Shown: positions 42,313 through 51,379, numbered from the stretch's first letter. The stretch: DNA of 64,000 bases from CAVSIS01 sp963814875 (GCA_963814875.1 CAWFFJ010000018.1:248001-312000); one strand, 5' to 3'. The notes: generated by a model not told the origin, from the sequence alone. Numbers and translations are program-made.

Positions 42313-44853
42313 TCAGGCAGCACCGCCGGTCGATCCGGGCGTGCCGCGCCTTCGCAACCGCTCGAGCAGCACCGGAAGCAAAGTGATGCTCAAAATCGCG
42401 GTTGACACAGCGCCAAGGATCGCAGCAACGCCGACGGAACGCAAACCCGGGTAGTGCGACATTGACAGCGAGCCGAACCCGACCACAGTGGTCAGCGCGG
42501 CGACCGCAATCGCCTTGGCCGTCTCCGACTGGGCGCCCACCTCTCCGCCCGACTCGTCCCACCGGTGCAGTAGGTGCAGCCCGTAGTCGACCCCGATCCC
42601 GATGATCATCGTCAGCACGAAGATGTTCATGTAGTTCACGCGGACTCCAAGCAGCGCCATCCCACCGAGCATCCAGATCAGGCCGATCGCCAGCGGGGCG
42701 AGGGCGAGCAGCGAGCGCAGCGGTGTTCCGAGGTCCGCCCAGAGCAGCAGAAACACCAGCACCAGGCCGAGAAGTGCGGCTCGGGTGGCGTCTCCCCACA
42801 CGATCTGCCGCAGCTCTGCGGAAACCACGTTCGGGCCGGTTAGGACCGCCGACGGAAACTCGTCCACCAGTGCAGCCAACTGCGGCGGAGCGGAGCGGCG
42901 CCAGCGCCCGGCCGGCGGGTAGCAAAACACCGCCGTCGATACTCCTTTGGCATCATGGACGAGGTAACGGCCACTGACGTGCGCCAGCGGAGTTCCCTCG
43001 AGCTCGGCCAGGGAGAGGGGCTGGCGGACGGTGAGCGCCGCCACGAGGTGGTCGATTCCGGCGGCGAAGGCCTCCGGATTGAGGCCTTCCGAGCGCAACG
43101 CCGCGCCAAACCGTCGACGGAAGTCCGCGGCATCGAACGAGTGTCTCGTCAGGCGTTCGATGACCGCCTCTTGCGCCCGGTCGGACGGGATCAACCCGGC
43201 GATAGTATCCACTGCCGCGAGGTTCTGGCCGTCGATCAGCCCCTCCAACCGCGGCAGCATCTCGCGCGCCGTGGTCAGCACCTCGGACTCCGTGCGCCCA
43301 TCGATGCGGATGGTCATCGGTGAGAAGCGCAGCCCGAAGGAGTCGATCACCTCCTGTTGCAGGATCACGGCCTGGTTGTCGGCAGAACGCATGTTGCGGA
43401 TGTCGTCGTCGAACTCGAGTCGGGTCGCGGCGAGGGCGAACCCCACGGTAACAGCCAACGTGATCAGCAGCGCGAGGCGGGGGTGCGCGAGGCTCGAGCG
43501 GCACAGCAGATCGGATCCGAAGGAGTGGAGGTAGAGCCTGCCTCCGGTTCCGTGTCGCGTCTTCATCAGCGTCAGCAGCGCAGGCAAGACGACAAACACG
43601 GTCGCCACCAGAATGAGAATGCCCGTTCCGGTGAGTAGCCCGAGCTCGGACAGACCCCGGAAATCAGTGACCAGGAAGGCATAGAAGGTGGCCGCCGTGG
43701 TGACCGCTCCGAGCAGCACGCCGACGCTTGTGTTGTGCGCGATGACCTCGACGGCCTGCTCGTGCTCGGCGCCGCCGAGTCGCTCCTCCACGTAGCGACC
43801 GTACAGCACGATGATGAAGTCGATGCCGAGGCCGATCAGCAGCGCGGCGAAGGCGGAGGTTGCCGAGTTGAGGCGCCCGAGCGCGAGGTCGACGAAGACG
43901 AATGTCAGGGCCAATCCGGTTGCGAGCGGAAAGAACGCGTACAGGAGCGCCGCGCGTCGACGGAAGGCGAGCAGGAAGAGAAGCATCACGCCGACCAACG
44001 ACGATGCGGCGCCGACCACCAGGTCGCTGATGATGAGCTGGCTGTCGTCGAGCGCGACGATGTAGCCGCCGGTGAACTCGACCTTCGGCGCCGCCCCCTT
44101 CCACCCGTCCTCGTGCCACGCCTGCTCCGCCATGTGGATGCGCTCGGGCAGGCCTGCCGCGAGGACACGATCGAATGCGATCTCCTGGGCCGGCTGGACG
44201 GGTTTCACGAGCATCAGCAGGGTGGTCCGCGATGGGTCCACGATCAGGCCGGTGTCAGAGTCGAACCTCGCCCCGATCCCGCCCACTCGCACTCGGGTCA
44301 GAATGCGTGGCAGCAGCCCCATCGGGTCGATCCGCAGTAGGTCCTTCGTGACCAGGCTCTGCGGCGCCATCAGCTGTAGGCGCAAGCGCTCGGCCTCGTC
44401 GCGCAGGTCGGGTGCGTCGACCCGAGCCAGCAGACCGTCGAGCTCGCTCGGGGTAAGAAACAACGTCGCGCGGTCCAGTAGCGGCACTGCGGCAACGGTC
44501 GGGTCTTCGAGCCGGTACTCGACCCAGTTGATGAGGTCCCACCGACGCAGCGACTCGGCCAGCTGGTCGGCGAAGGCGAGAGCGCTTTCGCCGTCCTCGG
44601 TGGTATTGAGCCGCACCACGGCAAGCAGAATGTCGACCGAACCGAATCGCTCGACCGTGGTCTTGAATGCCTCCACGACGCGATTGTGCTCAGGTACAAG
44701 CGACAGGATGTCCGTCTCCACCTTGACACGGCTGGCGAGCAACCCGGCGGCGACCCAGGACAACACGGCGAGCACCAGCACCGTGCGCGGAAACCGGACG
44801 CCGCATCGCACCAGGACGAGGGGTAGCTTGCGGGGCAGTACCCCGCGGCTCAC
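42313..44853 (-). CDS. MMPL/RND-family exporter (HpnN-like)
   Basis: 846 residues from GTG 44853, overlapping the pgsA stop by four bases; GGGAGGAG lies just upstream. About twelve membrane helices in two halves, each with a large periplasmic loop after its first helix, is the RND plan. The sequence VETDILSLVPEHNRVVEAF after helix 1 and GLGIDFIIVLYGRYVEERLGG and GIGVDYGLHLLHRWDES in the helix-4-type positions are typical of MMPL exporters, including hopanoid and lipid transporters. Cargo is unknown, but pgsA next door suggests membrane lipid. Confidence 0.88.
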   Translation of the reverse strand: MSRGVLPRKLPLVLVRCGVRFPRTVLVLAVLSWVAAGLLASRVKVETDILSLVPEHNRVVEAFKTTVERFGSVDILLAVVRLNTTEDGESALAFADQLAESLRRWDLINWVEYRLEDPTVAAVPLLDRATLFLTPSELDGLLARVDAPDLRDEAERLRLQLMAPQSLVTKDLLRIDPMGLLPRILTRVRVGGIGARFDSDTGLIVDPSRTTLLMLVKPVQPAQEIAFDRVLAAGLPERIHMAEQAWHEDGWKGAAPKVEFTGGYIVALDDSQLIISDLVVGAASSLVGVMLLFLLAFRRRAALLYAFFPLATGLALTFVFVDLALGRLNSATSAFAALLIGLGIDFIIVLYGRYVEERLGGAEHEQAVEVIAHNTSVGVLLGAVTTAATFYAFLVTDFRGLSELGLLTGTGILILVATVFVVLPALLTLMKTRHGTGGRLYLHSFGSDLLCRSSLAHPRLALLITLAVTVGFALAATRLEFDDDIRNMRSADNQAVILQQEVIDSFGLRFSPMTIRIDGRTESEVLTTAREMLPRLEGLIDGQNLAAVDTIAGLIPSDRAQEAVIERLTRHSFDAADFRRRFGAALRSEGLNPEAFAAGIDHLVAALTVRQPLSLAELEGTPLAHVSGRYLVHDAKGVSTAVFCYPPAGRWRRSAPPQLAALVDEFPSAVLTGPNVVSAELRQIVWGDATRAALLGLVLVFLLLWADLGTPLRSLLALAPLAIGLIWMLGGMALLGVRVNYMNIFVLTMIIGIGVDYGLHLLHRWDESGGEVGAQSETAKAIAVAALTTVVGFGSLSMSHYPGLRSVGVAAILGAVSTAILSITLLPVLLERLRRRGTPGSTGGAA

Positions 44854-45392
44854 GCGTCTCCTCCCGTGAACACCGACCGGTTCTGCCAGAAGTAGATCAG
44901 CATCGAAGCGATCGTCAGCACGAGCGCGACCCACAGCGCCAGCGTGCCGAGGACGATCCAGCGCCCGAGCTGGTGGCCGAGGATCAGGATCGCTACCGCG
45001 GTCACCTGTGCAACCGTCTTCGCCTTACCCCACGAGTTGGCGGCGATGGCAATGCTGCGCTCGAGCGCCACCATGCGCAGGGCAGTGACGGCAAACTCCC
45101 GGCCGACAATGCAGGTCACGATCCAGGCCGGTGCCAGCCCGAGCTCGACCAGTGAAATGAACGCCGCGCTCATCAGCAGCTTGTCGGCGATCGGGTCGAG
45201 CAGCACCCCGATCCGCGTGATGCGATTGGTCCGGCGAGCTATAATCCCGTCCACCAGGTCGGTCGAAGCCGCCAGAAGGAAGATGCCGAGCCCCCAGAAC
45301 TCCTTGTCCGGAAACTCCGTCAGCAGAGCGACCACGAGCAACGGGACCATCACGATGCGCAAGAGGGTCAAGGCGTTCGGGACGTTCCACAT
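44850..45392 (-). CDS. pgsA: CDP-diacylglycerol-glycerol-3-phosphate 3-phosphatidyltransferase
   Basis: 180 residues with about five membrane helices. The CDP-alcohol phosphotransferase motif D-x2-DG-x2-AR-x8-G-x3-D-x3-D is complete: D45, D48, G49, A52, R53, G62, D66, D70. It makes phosphatidylglycerol phosphate in the cytoplasmic membrane. The opening MWNVPNALTLLRIVMVPL is typical of PgsA. First gene of a three-gene operon with a clear promoter. Confidence 0.95.
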   Translation of the reverse strand: MWNVPNALTLLRIVMVPLLVVALLTEFPDKEFWGLGIFLLAASTDLVDGIIARRTNRITRIGVLLDPIADKLLMSAAFISLVELGLAPAWIVTCIVGREFAVTALRMVALERSIAIAANSWGKAKTVAQVTAVAILILGHQLGRWIVLGTLALWVALVLTIASMLIYFWQNRSVFTGGDA

Positions 45393-45475
45393 GCTCGGTC
45401 TCCCTTTCGGCCGCGTCGTGTCCGTACTTCACCGCCGGATCATGGCGACCGGCGAGACGGGCTCGTGGCGCCCTG

Positions 45476-45504
45476 ATTCTAACCACCGTCTGCACCATCG
45501 ACAA
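45476..45504 (-). promoter_or_regulatory. Sigma-70-type promoter of pgsA-mmpL-lon
   Basis: On the minus strand: -35 TTGTCG (45499-45504), a 17-base spacer and -10 TAGAAT (45476-45481, five of six matches). It lies 84 bases before ATG 45392, in the divergent gap with the deacetylase gene. Confidence 0.55.
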
Positions 45505-45603
45505 ACCCGCCCGGTCTCGGGCGCCACCTGTCGAGGCCGTGTTCTCAGGGACGGGCACGCTCGCGCTGCAGCGCAGCGGCGCTCCTGCCGACAGGCCTAA
45601 GCG

Positions 45604-47157
45604 ATGTCCCAAGGCCGCTGCGTCCACCACCCCTCTCGCGAGACCACCGTCCAATGTAGCAGCTGCGGGCACTACATCTGCGAGCGGTGTCGAAGGCGCG
45701 CCCTCGGCCGCGCCTTCTGCAGCCGGAAGTGTCTGGCGCGCGGCATGGTCTCGGTCGCCCTTGGTTCCCTCCGCTCCCGTCTCCGGCGCAGGGTCGACCC
45801 GGTGTGGGCGATGGTCACGGTTCTCCTGTGGCTTGCGGTGACGCTCGGTGTGGTTGCGTCTCTGGCGGGGCGCCTGCTGCTCGAGTCCCGGCCGCCCATC
45901 GGCTCCGCGGTGCCGATGCTCACCGCGACGCCCGCCGCTACCGCTCACGCGACCCTGGAGGTCGACGTCGACCAGTGGCGCCTCCGGATCGACGGTCCCC
46001 CAGGGAGTCGCGTGTTGGTCGAACTCGAGGGTCGGCCGCTGACCGTCGTCACCCTCGACAAGCACGGGACCGCCGAAATTGGCGAGCCCTCAGCGGGACG
46101 CGTCCCCGCCATCTCGCTCGTCCTGCTTGCCGAGACCGAGGTGTCGCTCGAGCGCGTCCTTCTACCGACGCCCACGGCCACGCGGACCGCGCGGGCGACA
46201 GCGTCCCACACACCTACAGCGACACCCTCGCCAACTGCTTCGGCGACGCTCACCCCCTCGCCGACACGGACCACTCCTCCGACAGAAACCCCGACTCCGA
46301 GTGCGCCGGCGGCCGCTTCGGCCACGTCCCCGCCCAGCCCGTCCCAGGCGCCGAAGCCGTCCGCGACACCGAGCCGGATCGCCGCTCCGCCGACACCGGC
46401 GGTCGCCGCTCCGCCGGTGCTCCATCTGGTCACGGACGCCGGACCCCGGATCGCCCTGACCTTCGACGGCGGCGCGTCCTCCAATCGGACTGCCGAGCTG
46501 CTGCGCCTGTTGCGCGAGCTCCACCTGAAGGCAACGCTGTTCCTGACCGGGCAGTTCATCGAGCGCGAGCCCGAGCTGTTGCGCCAGGCCCTGCTGGACG
46601 GACACGAGATCGGCAACCATACCTTCTCCCACCCACATCTCACGACCTACGCCAGCAACGGCCGTCACCAGCTCCTCCCCGGTGTCACCCGCGAGTACCT
46701 GCTGGACCAGCTGCGCCGAACGGAGGAGGCCTTCACCCGCGCCACCGGTCGGCGCATGGCCCCGCTGTGGCGGGCTCCCTACGGCGAGGAAAACGCCACT
46801 CTCAGAGGGTGGGCGGCCGAGCTCGGCTATCTCCACGTGCGTTGGAGCTCGCTCTCCGGCTCGTCCCTGGACTCTTGGGACTGGGTCAACGATGAGCACA
46901 GCCGGCTCTATGAGGACCCTGATCACATGATCGAGCGTCTGCTCGCCTTTCCGCGTCTGGAGGGCGGCATCGTGCTCATGCACCTCGCATCGGACCGGGC
47001 GGTGCCGCCGTGGAAGGCCCTGCCCCGGCTCGTCACAACGCTGCGGGAGCGCTCGATCGAACCGGTCCGCGTCAGCGACCTGCTCGAGGAGTCGAGGACC
47101 TGGCGCCCACGCTACGAGGCGACTTCGCGACGACACCACCGGGTGTTCCCTGACTGA
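45604..47157 (+). CDS. B-box zinc finger / membrane / polysaccharide deacetylase fusion
   Basis: 517 residues. A B-box-like zinc finger (about 6-42: CVHHPSRETTVQCSSCGHYI, then CERC, FCSRKC) precedes one membrane helix (about 70-92), a beta-rich PEGA-like stretch (120-180), and about 85 residues of Thr/Pro/Ser-rich linker. The NodB deacetylase domain (about 290-500) follows, with IALTFDGGAS for motif 1 (GG where TFDDG is usual) and HEIGNHTFSHPHL for the metal-binding H-x3-H. LWRAPYGEEN and GGIVLMHL complete the set. With an N-in topology the enzyme acts outside the membrane on peptidoglycan or polysaccharide, and the zinc finger stays in the cytoplasm. Confidence 0.85.
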   Translation: MSQGRCVHHPSRETTVQCSSCGHYICERCRRRALGRAFCSRKCLARGMVSVALGSLRSRLRRRVDPVWAMVTVLLWLAVTLGVVASLAGRLLLESRPPIGSAVPMLTATPAATAHATLEVDVDQWRLRIDGPPGSRVLVELEGRPLTVVTLDKHGTAEIGEPSAGRVPAISLVLLAETEVSLERVLLPTPTATRTARATASHTPTATPSPTASATLTPSPTRTTPPTETPTPSAPAAASATSPPSPSQAPKPSATPSRIAAPPTPAVAAPPVLHLVTDAGPRIALTFDGGASSNRTAELLRLLRELHLKATLFLTGQFIEREPELLRQALLDGHEIGNHTFSHPHLTTYASNGRHQLLPGVTREYLLDQLRRTEEAFTRATGRRMAPLWRAPYGEENATLRGWAAELGYLHVRWSSLSGSSLDSWDWVNDEHSRLYEDPDHMIERLLAFPRLEGGIVLMHLASDRAVPPWKALPRLVTTLRERSIEPVRVSDLLEESRTWRPRYEATSRRHHRVFPD

Positions 47158-47168
47158 CGCCAGGATCG

Positions 47169-48143
47169 TCAGAGTGACTGCCGAGGCCTGGGTTCGGCTA
47201 CGGCGTCCGAGACCTTCCTACGCGGCGCCCCCGCGCCCGCCGCCGTCGCCGCCGTCGGCTCGTCACCGGGCGCCCCCAGCCAGCCCTCGACGGCCCGACG
47301 TCCGGCCTCGACCAGCACGTCCATGCGCTCCCAATCCGACCAGGTCGCACAACCGACCTTGGGGCGCAGGACCGTCGAGGCCTCGCGCAGCTGCTGCCGC
47401 ACGAGCAGACGGCTGGTCATCATTTGCGTCCGCATCAGAGTGTCGAGCGCGATTCCTGACCCGCTCAGCGGCGGCAGCTCCATCTCGACCGGGACGGCGA
47501 CGACCCGCCGTCCCAGCGACCGGCCCGCAGGAACCGGCACCTCGGAGACGACGGCACCGTCCACCAGCGGCCGGCCGCCGATGACCACCGCCGGGAACAG
47601 ACCCGGAATGCTCGACGAGGCGAGCAGGGCTGTCCGCATCGAGCCCTCCGCGAGGCGCACCTCGGCGCCGGTCTCGAGGTCCGTGGCGACCGCGACGAAC
47701 GGCTTCGGCAGGTCCTCGATGTCGATATCAGGAACCAGGAACTCGATCGCGCGCTCCAAGGTCTGACCGTCGAGCATGGTGGCTCGGTTGACCGCGAGCG
47801 AAATGACGACCCGGTTCCGGATTCTGCGCGCCGCCTGCAACAGCGGATGCTCGGTGGCGGCCGCTTCCGCTGCCGGGCTCATTGGGCGAACGCTTGGAAC
47901 CAGGCCTTTCCCCCGTGCAGAGCGCCAGCGTTCGGCTACCGCCTCGGCAGAGCCCAGAGCGAGGAACATTCCGCCGACCACGGAGCCCATGCTGGTTCCG
48001 ACGATGGCATGGGGCTTCAGCCCCCACCGCTCAAGCGCGAGCAGAACGCCGATGTGCGCAAAACCCCGCGCTCCGCCGCCGCCCAATGCCAGCACCGGCG
48101 GCCTCAGTCGCCATGCCAGCCGGGCCGCGGCGGGAGCGATCAT
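47169..48143 (-). CDS. Patatin-like phospholipase
   Basis: 324 residues. The oxyanion loop is GGGGARGFAH (21-30), the nucleophile elbow GTSMG (S51) and the catalytic Asp is in VDGAVVSEVPV (D195). It is a serine lipid acyl hydrolase of the RssA/patatin class, with no signal peptide. Its ATG overlaps the yqeB stop by four bases, so they are co-translated. The functional link between a patatin and YqeB is unexplained. Confidence 0.9.
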   Translation of the reverse strand: MIAPAAARLAWRLRPPVLALGGGGARGFAHIGVLLALERWGLKPHAIVGTSMGSVVGGMFLALGSAEAVAERWRSARGKGLVPSVRPMSPAAEAAATEHPLLQAARRIRNRVVISLAVNRATMLDGQTLERAIEFLVPDIDIEDLPKPFVAVATDLETGAEVRLAEGSMRTALLASSSIPGLFPAVVIGGRPLVDGAVVSEVPVPAGRSLGRRVVAVPVEMELPPLSGSGIALDTLMRTQMMTSRLLVRQQLREASTVLRPKVGCATWSDWERMDVLVEAGRRAVEGWLGAPGDEPTAATAAGAGAPRRKVSDAVAEPRPRQSL

Positions 48144-49018
48144 GCCGTCCCGCTCTGGCTGGTGGGAGTCTGGGCGAGCAGGCCGAGCAGCGCCTCGTGC
48201 ACGCCCTCGGCCACTCGCCGTGTCTTGTCCGAGATGTGGTCGAGGTCGTCCGTGCGTCCCCGCGGGTCGACGTCCCCGATCTTGTCACCGACCCTGACCG
48301 GCACGGCGTCGCGCAACAACCCTCGGATGACGCCTCCGATCCGCGCGGTCACCGAGCACGAGGAATCCACCGGAACGCCGCGCCGGAAGTCGTCCACGCC
48401 GTACACCGACACGACCGTCCCGATCCGCTCGCCGCGTTCGACCTCGTCCCCGATCAACTTCTGGGTGAAGAAGATCCCATCACGCACGGCCTTCAACACC
48501 CGCTCGTTGGAGAAGCCCATGATGTCCGCCGGCGGCTCGTCGATGAGGTGCTCCCCAGTGTCGTCGAGAACCGCACCCACTTGCGGTCCGCGGAAGGTGT
48601 CGACCACCGCATGGCAGTCCTGCCCCGCGACGAAGCCCGGTCCAAGGGCGACCACGATCGGCGCGATCTCACGGGTCAGGCCCCAGTTGCGACGCAGCAT
48701 GGCGGCCTCGATGAAAACATCCGGCTGCCACTCGCGAACGACCTCGCCGAGCTGCTGGGCCGTCACCGCGATGCAGTTTTGACGGTGGATGGCCTCGACA
48801 TCGCCGAGGCTACGGGCGAGCATCGCGGTGACACCCTGGATGGTCTGGACTCCGTCGTGGATCGTCTCGGAGAAGCAAACCGGGCGCCGCACCGCCTTCG
48901 GGTGCCGACGTTCGAGCATCACGATCCGGCGGAAACCCTGCCGATACAGGTGATAGGCCGTCCCCGAGGCGAGCTCGCCCGCGCCGCGGATCAGGACCCT
49001 CAGGTGATCATGGGCCAT
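48140..49018 (-). CDS. yqeB: YqeB, selenium-dependent molybdenum hydroxylase system protein
   Basis: 292 residues from ATG 49018 with GGAGG upstream. The NAD-like opening VLIRGAGELASGTAYHL, followed by VMLERRHPKAVRRPVCFSE, is diagnostic of the EF2563/YqeB family. By established knowledge yqeB accompanies selD, yqeC and related genes in genomes that use a labile selenium cofactor in molybdenum hydroxylases. Here selD and yedF are about 3-6 kb away on the other strand. yqeC, mocA or a molybdenum hydroxylase are not in the window. Confidence 0.85.
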   Translation of the reverse strand: MAHDHLRVLIRGAGELASGTAYHLYRQGFRRIVMLERRHPKAVRRPVCFSETIHDGVQTIQGVTAMLARSLGDVEAIHRQNCIAVTAQQLGEVVREWQPDVFIEAAMLRRNWGLTREIAPIVVALGPGFVAGQDCHAVVDTFRGPQVGAVLDDTGEHLIDEPPADIMGFSNERVLKAVRDGIFFTQKLIGDEVERGERIGTVVSVYGVDDFRRGVPVDSSCSVTARIGGVIRGLLRDAVPVRVGDKIGDVDPRGRTDDLDHISDKTRRVAEGVHEALLGLLAQTPTSQSGTA

Positions 49019-49081
49019 CCAACCTCCGCACTCTCCGCGTCCACCGGTGGCCGACCGCGCGGGCGCGTGCAAGGTCGCGAC

Positions 49082-49109
49082 ATTCTAACCCCTCCTGTTC
49101 CCTCCGCAA
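49082..49109 (-). promoter_or_regulatory. Possible promoter of yqeB-patatin
   Basis: On the minus strand: -10 TAGAAT (49082-49087) and a weak -35 TTGCGG (49104-49109) with a 16-base spacer, 64 bases before ATG 49018, in the 114-base gap after hpt. Confidence 0.35.
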
Positions 49110-49132
49110 GGCGACGAGGCCCACATCACATG

Positions 49133-49669
49133 TCAACGGTCACTCTCCGCCTCGCCCGGTACGAACTCGTGAATGTCGGGCAGGTTGCGATAGCGTTCGT
49201 CAAGGTCGAGCCCGTAGCCGATGACGAACACGTCGTCGATCTCGAGCCCGAGGAAGTCCACCGGGATCTCCACCCTGCGGCGCGCAGGCTTCGACAGCAG
49301 CGCGACGATGCGCACACTTCGCGGGTGTCGGGCGCGAATGAGGTTGGTGAGATCGGCCAACGTCGTGCCGGTGTCAACAATGTCCTCGACGATGAAAACG
49401 TCGCGGTCCCGGACGTCGATGGTGATGTCCTTGACGAGCACCACCGAGCCCGAGCTGACCGTGCTCTTGCCGTAGCTCGAGGCCTGGATGAAGTCGATCT
49501 CGTGAGTCCCCGAGATGTTCCGCGTGAGGTCGGTGAAGAAGTACACGCAGCCCTTGAGCACGCCGACAAAAACCGCCGACCGGCCATCCAGGTTGACCTC
49601 GATCTCTCGCGCGAGCCTCTTCACCACTGTTTCGATCTCTTCCCTGGCGACGACGACTCTTCCGATCAT
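49133..49669 (-). CDS. hpt: Hypoxanthine phosphoribosyltransferase
   Basis: 178 residues from ATG 49669 with GGAGG upstream. The PRPP-binding loop is VFIVEDIVDTGTTLADL (92-108); SSYGKSTVSSG is the flexible active-site loop and LKGCVYFFTDL the second PRPP-binding loop. It salvages hypoxanthine and guanine to IMP and GMP. Divergent from the unknown gene at 49727. Confidence 0.95.
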   Translation of the reverse strand: MIGRVVVAREEIETVVKRLAREIEVNLDGRSAVFVGVLKGCVYFFTDLTRNISGTHEIDFIQASSYGKSTVSSGSVVLVKDITIDVRDRDVFIVEDIVDTGTTLADLTNLIRARHPRSVRIVALLSKPARRRVEIPVDFLGLEIDDVFVIGYGLDLDERYRNLPDIHEFVPGEAESDR

Positions 49670-49686
49670 GAAAAACCTCCAGCCCG

Positions 49687-49715
49687 TTGCCGTGGCGCGA
49701 CAATGGGGTTATCCT
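49687..49715 (+). promoter_or_regulatory. Promoter at the head of the selenium/hyp region
   Basis: -35 TTGCCG (49687-49692), a 17-base spacer and -10 TATCCT (49710-49715). The ATG at 49727 is only 11 bases past the -10, so the leader would be about five bases and has no ribosome site. Confidence 0.5.
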
Positions 49716-49726
49716 AGCCCTACGAG

Positions 49727-51379
49727 ATGGCCGAGGTCGATGTCAGTCAGCTGAGTGGGCGATACACCGCCACGTCCGACCGCTTCCGGTCGCTGTGGAC
49801 CTTCTATCAATTCCTCGGCGGGGTCTTCAAGCACCAGAACCTGGGTCCGGTCCCGTTCAGCTTTGACTTTCACGCGCTGTCCAAGCGCGTTCAGGATCTC
49901 GTCCCTCATCTCGCCCTGCCCGACCCGACCCACGCGGCGCGCGAGCTCGAACACATCGAGCGTGAGCTGGCCAGGATCCACGGCGAGCTCGCCCGTATCG
50001 AGGCTGACTTCCCGCCCTCGCTGCTGCGCCGGTTCTTCGACCACCTCAAGCGACAGGACCAGAAGATCCTGTTCGCCTTGGTCAAGTTCTACCTCCAGGG
50101 CAACGACCTCGACGGTGACACCCTTGACAAGCTCGACATTCTGCTCACCCGTCTCTCCGAGCTCCCACTCGAGAACGGCAGGGTGGTATCCCGCAACCGG
50201 CCGGAGCTGCTGAGCGGCTTCGAGCGGCTCGCCGAGCTCAGCGGTCACGAGCCTTCCACTCCGGCAGAGGAGAGTGCCCTGCGCGAGGAGCTGGTCGGCT
50301 TTCGCAAGGAGCTCGAGCAGATCTCGAGCTTCGGCGAGCTCCTGTCCTCACAGGTCTACGACCGCTTCCGGTCATTCAAGCAGGGGCTAGGAGCGGCGCT
50401 TCTCCAACCGACAGTCCTGGTCGAGGTGGTCGCGACCAACATCGACGCCAAGAACCGCTTCCGCGAGCTGTACCAGGAGGAGGAGGTTCGCATTCTCGAA
50501 GACACCAATCGGATCTTCGAGATCGAACGCTACCTCGAACGCAACCCTGACCTCGCGCACTCCGAGCTTCGCCGCCAGATCGAGGCCTTCCGGCGCTTCC
50601 GGATTCGCTTCGACTCCGGCCGCAAGGAGGACAACGTCAAGCGCGAGGACATTCTCGACCTCCGCCAGGCGATGAACCGAGTTCTGGAGAGCTTCGAGCC
50701 GGGCGCCGTCGCGAGTGTCCCCACTGGCTCGTCGCGGGCCTCCGCGGAGGAGCTCCCCGTGGACGACGTCCTTCAGTTCGGGGGCCAGGAGGAGCCGGAT
50801 CTCGGTCGTCGGTCGGCCGACGGCGAACCACCGGTATTCCCCGAGGAGGAACCTCGCGGCGAGTCCTTCGCCGACCTCCTGCCTGCGGACCCGCTGCTCA
50901 ACGAGACTCTCCACAAGGTCATGTTCGCGCTCGAGCTCGTGGTGTGGGACCACGCACCCGAGCAGGCGGCTTTTGCGAAGGAGCTGCATCACCTTCACCT
51001 CGAGCCGTGGGAGGTCGGCGCCTACCGGCGGCTGGTCGAGCATCAGGTCTCCGAGGGGACCATGAGTTGGGAGCTGGAGCGCTTCTTCATCACCAGTGCC
51101 GCACTGCGGGTGAAGATGGAGGAGGAGGCGGAAGAGGTTTCTCGCCTCGCGCGCACTCCCAGTGCGGATCGCCTGTACGAGGTCCTCGAACGGTCTGCCC
51201 AGAGCCTCGAGCGGGCGCGGGAGTTCGACCGCCGGTTCCACTGGTTCATCGAGGACATGCTCTACCGCGGCGACACCGTCCACCTCGAGCAGGCCTACCG
51301 CTCGCACTTCCGCTTCCTGCGCGCCTTCTCCCAGCTGTGGCTCGACCACCAGGAAAACGGCGGCATCACCCCGCTCTGA
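49727..51379 (+). CDS. Unknown soluble helical protein, 550 residues
   Basis: I do not recognise a family. The chain is strongly helical and charged, with no signal peptide, membrane segment, or Cys clusters. One helical part (1-320) contains coiled-coil-like stretches such as ARELEHIERELARIHGELAR. An acidic, Pro/Glu-rich linker (about 325-400) follows, then a second helical part (400-540, with AFAKELHHLHLEPWEVGAY and RFHWFIEDMLYRGDTVHLEQ). Codon use matches its neighbours. It is first in the same-strand run leading to the selenium and hyp genes, but a 232-base gap with no gene or clear promoter follows (51380-51611), so it may be a separate unit. Confidence 0.8.
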   Translation: MAEVDVSQLSGRYTATSDRFRSLWTFYQFLGGVFKHQNLGPVPFSFDFHALSKRVQDLVPHLALPDPTHAARELEHIERELARIHGELARIEADFPPSLLRRFFDHLKRQDQKILFALVKFYLQGNDLDGDTLDKLDILLTRLSELPLENGRVVSRNRPELLSGFERLAELSGHEPSTPAEESALREELVGFRKELEQISSFGELLSSQVYDRFRSFKQGLGAALLQPTVLVEVVATNIDAKNRFRELYQEEEVRILEDTNRIFEIERYLERNPDLAHSELRRQIEAFRRFRIRFDSGRKEDNVKREDILDLRQAMNRVLESFEPGAVASVPTGSSRASAEELPVDDVLQFGGQEEPDLGRRSADGEPPVFPEEEPRGESFADLLPADPLLNETLHKVMFALELVVWDHAPEQAAFAKELHHLHLEPWEVGAYRRLVEHQVSEGTMSWELERFFITSAALRVKMEEEAEEVSRLARTPSADRLYEVLERSAQSLERAREFDRRFHWFIEDMLYRGDTVHLEQAYRSHFRFLRAFSQLWLDHQENGGITPL

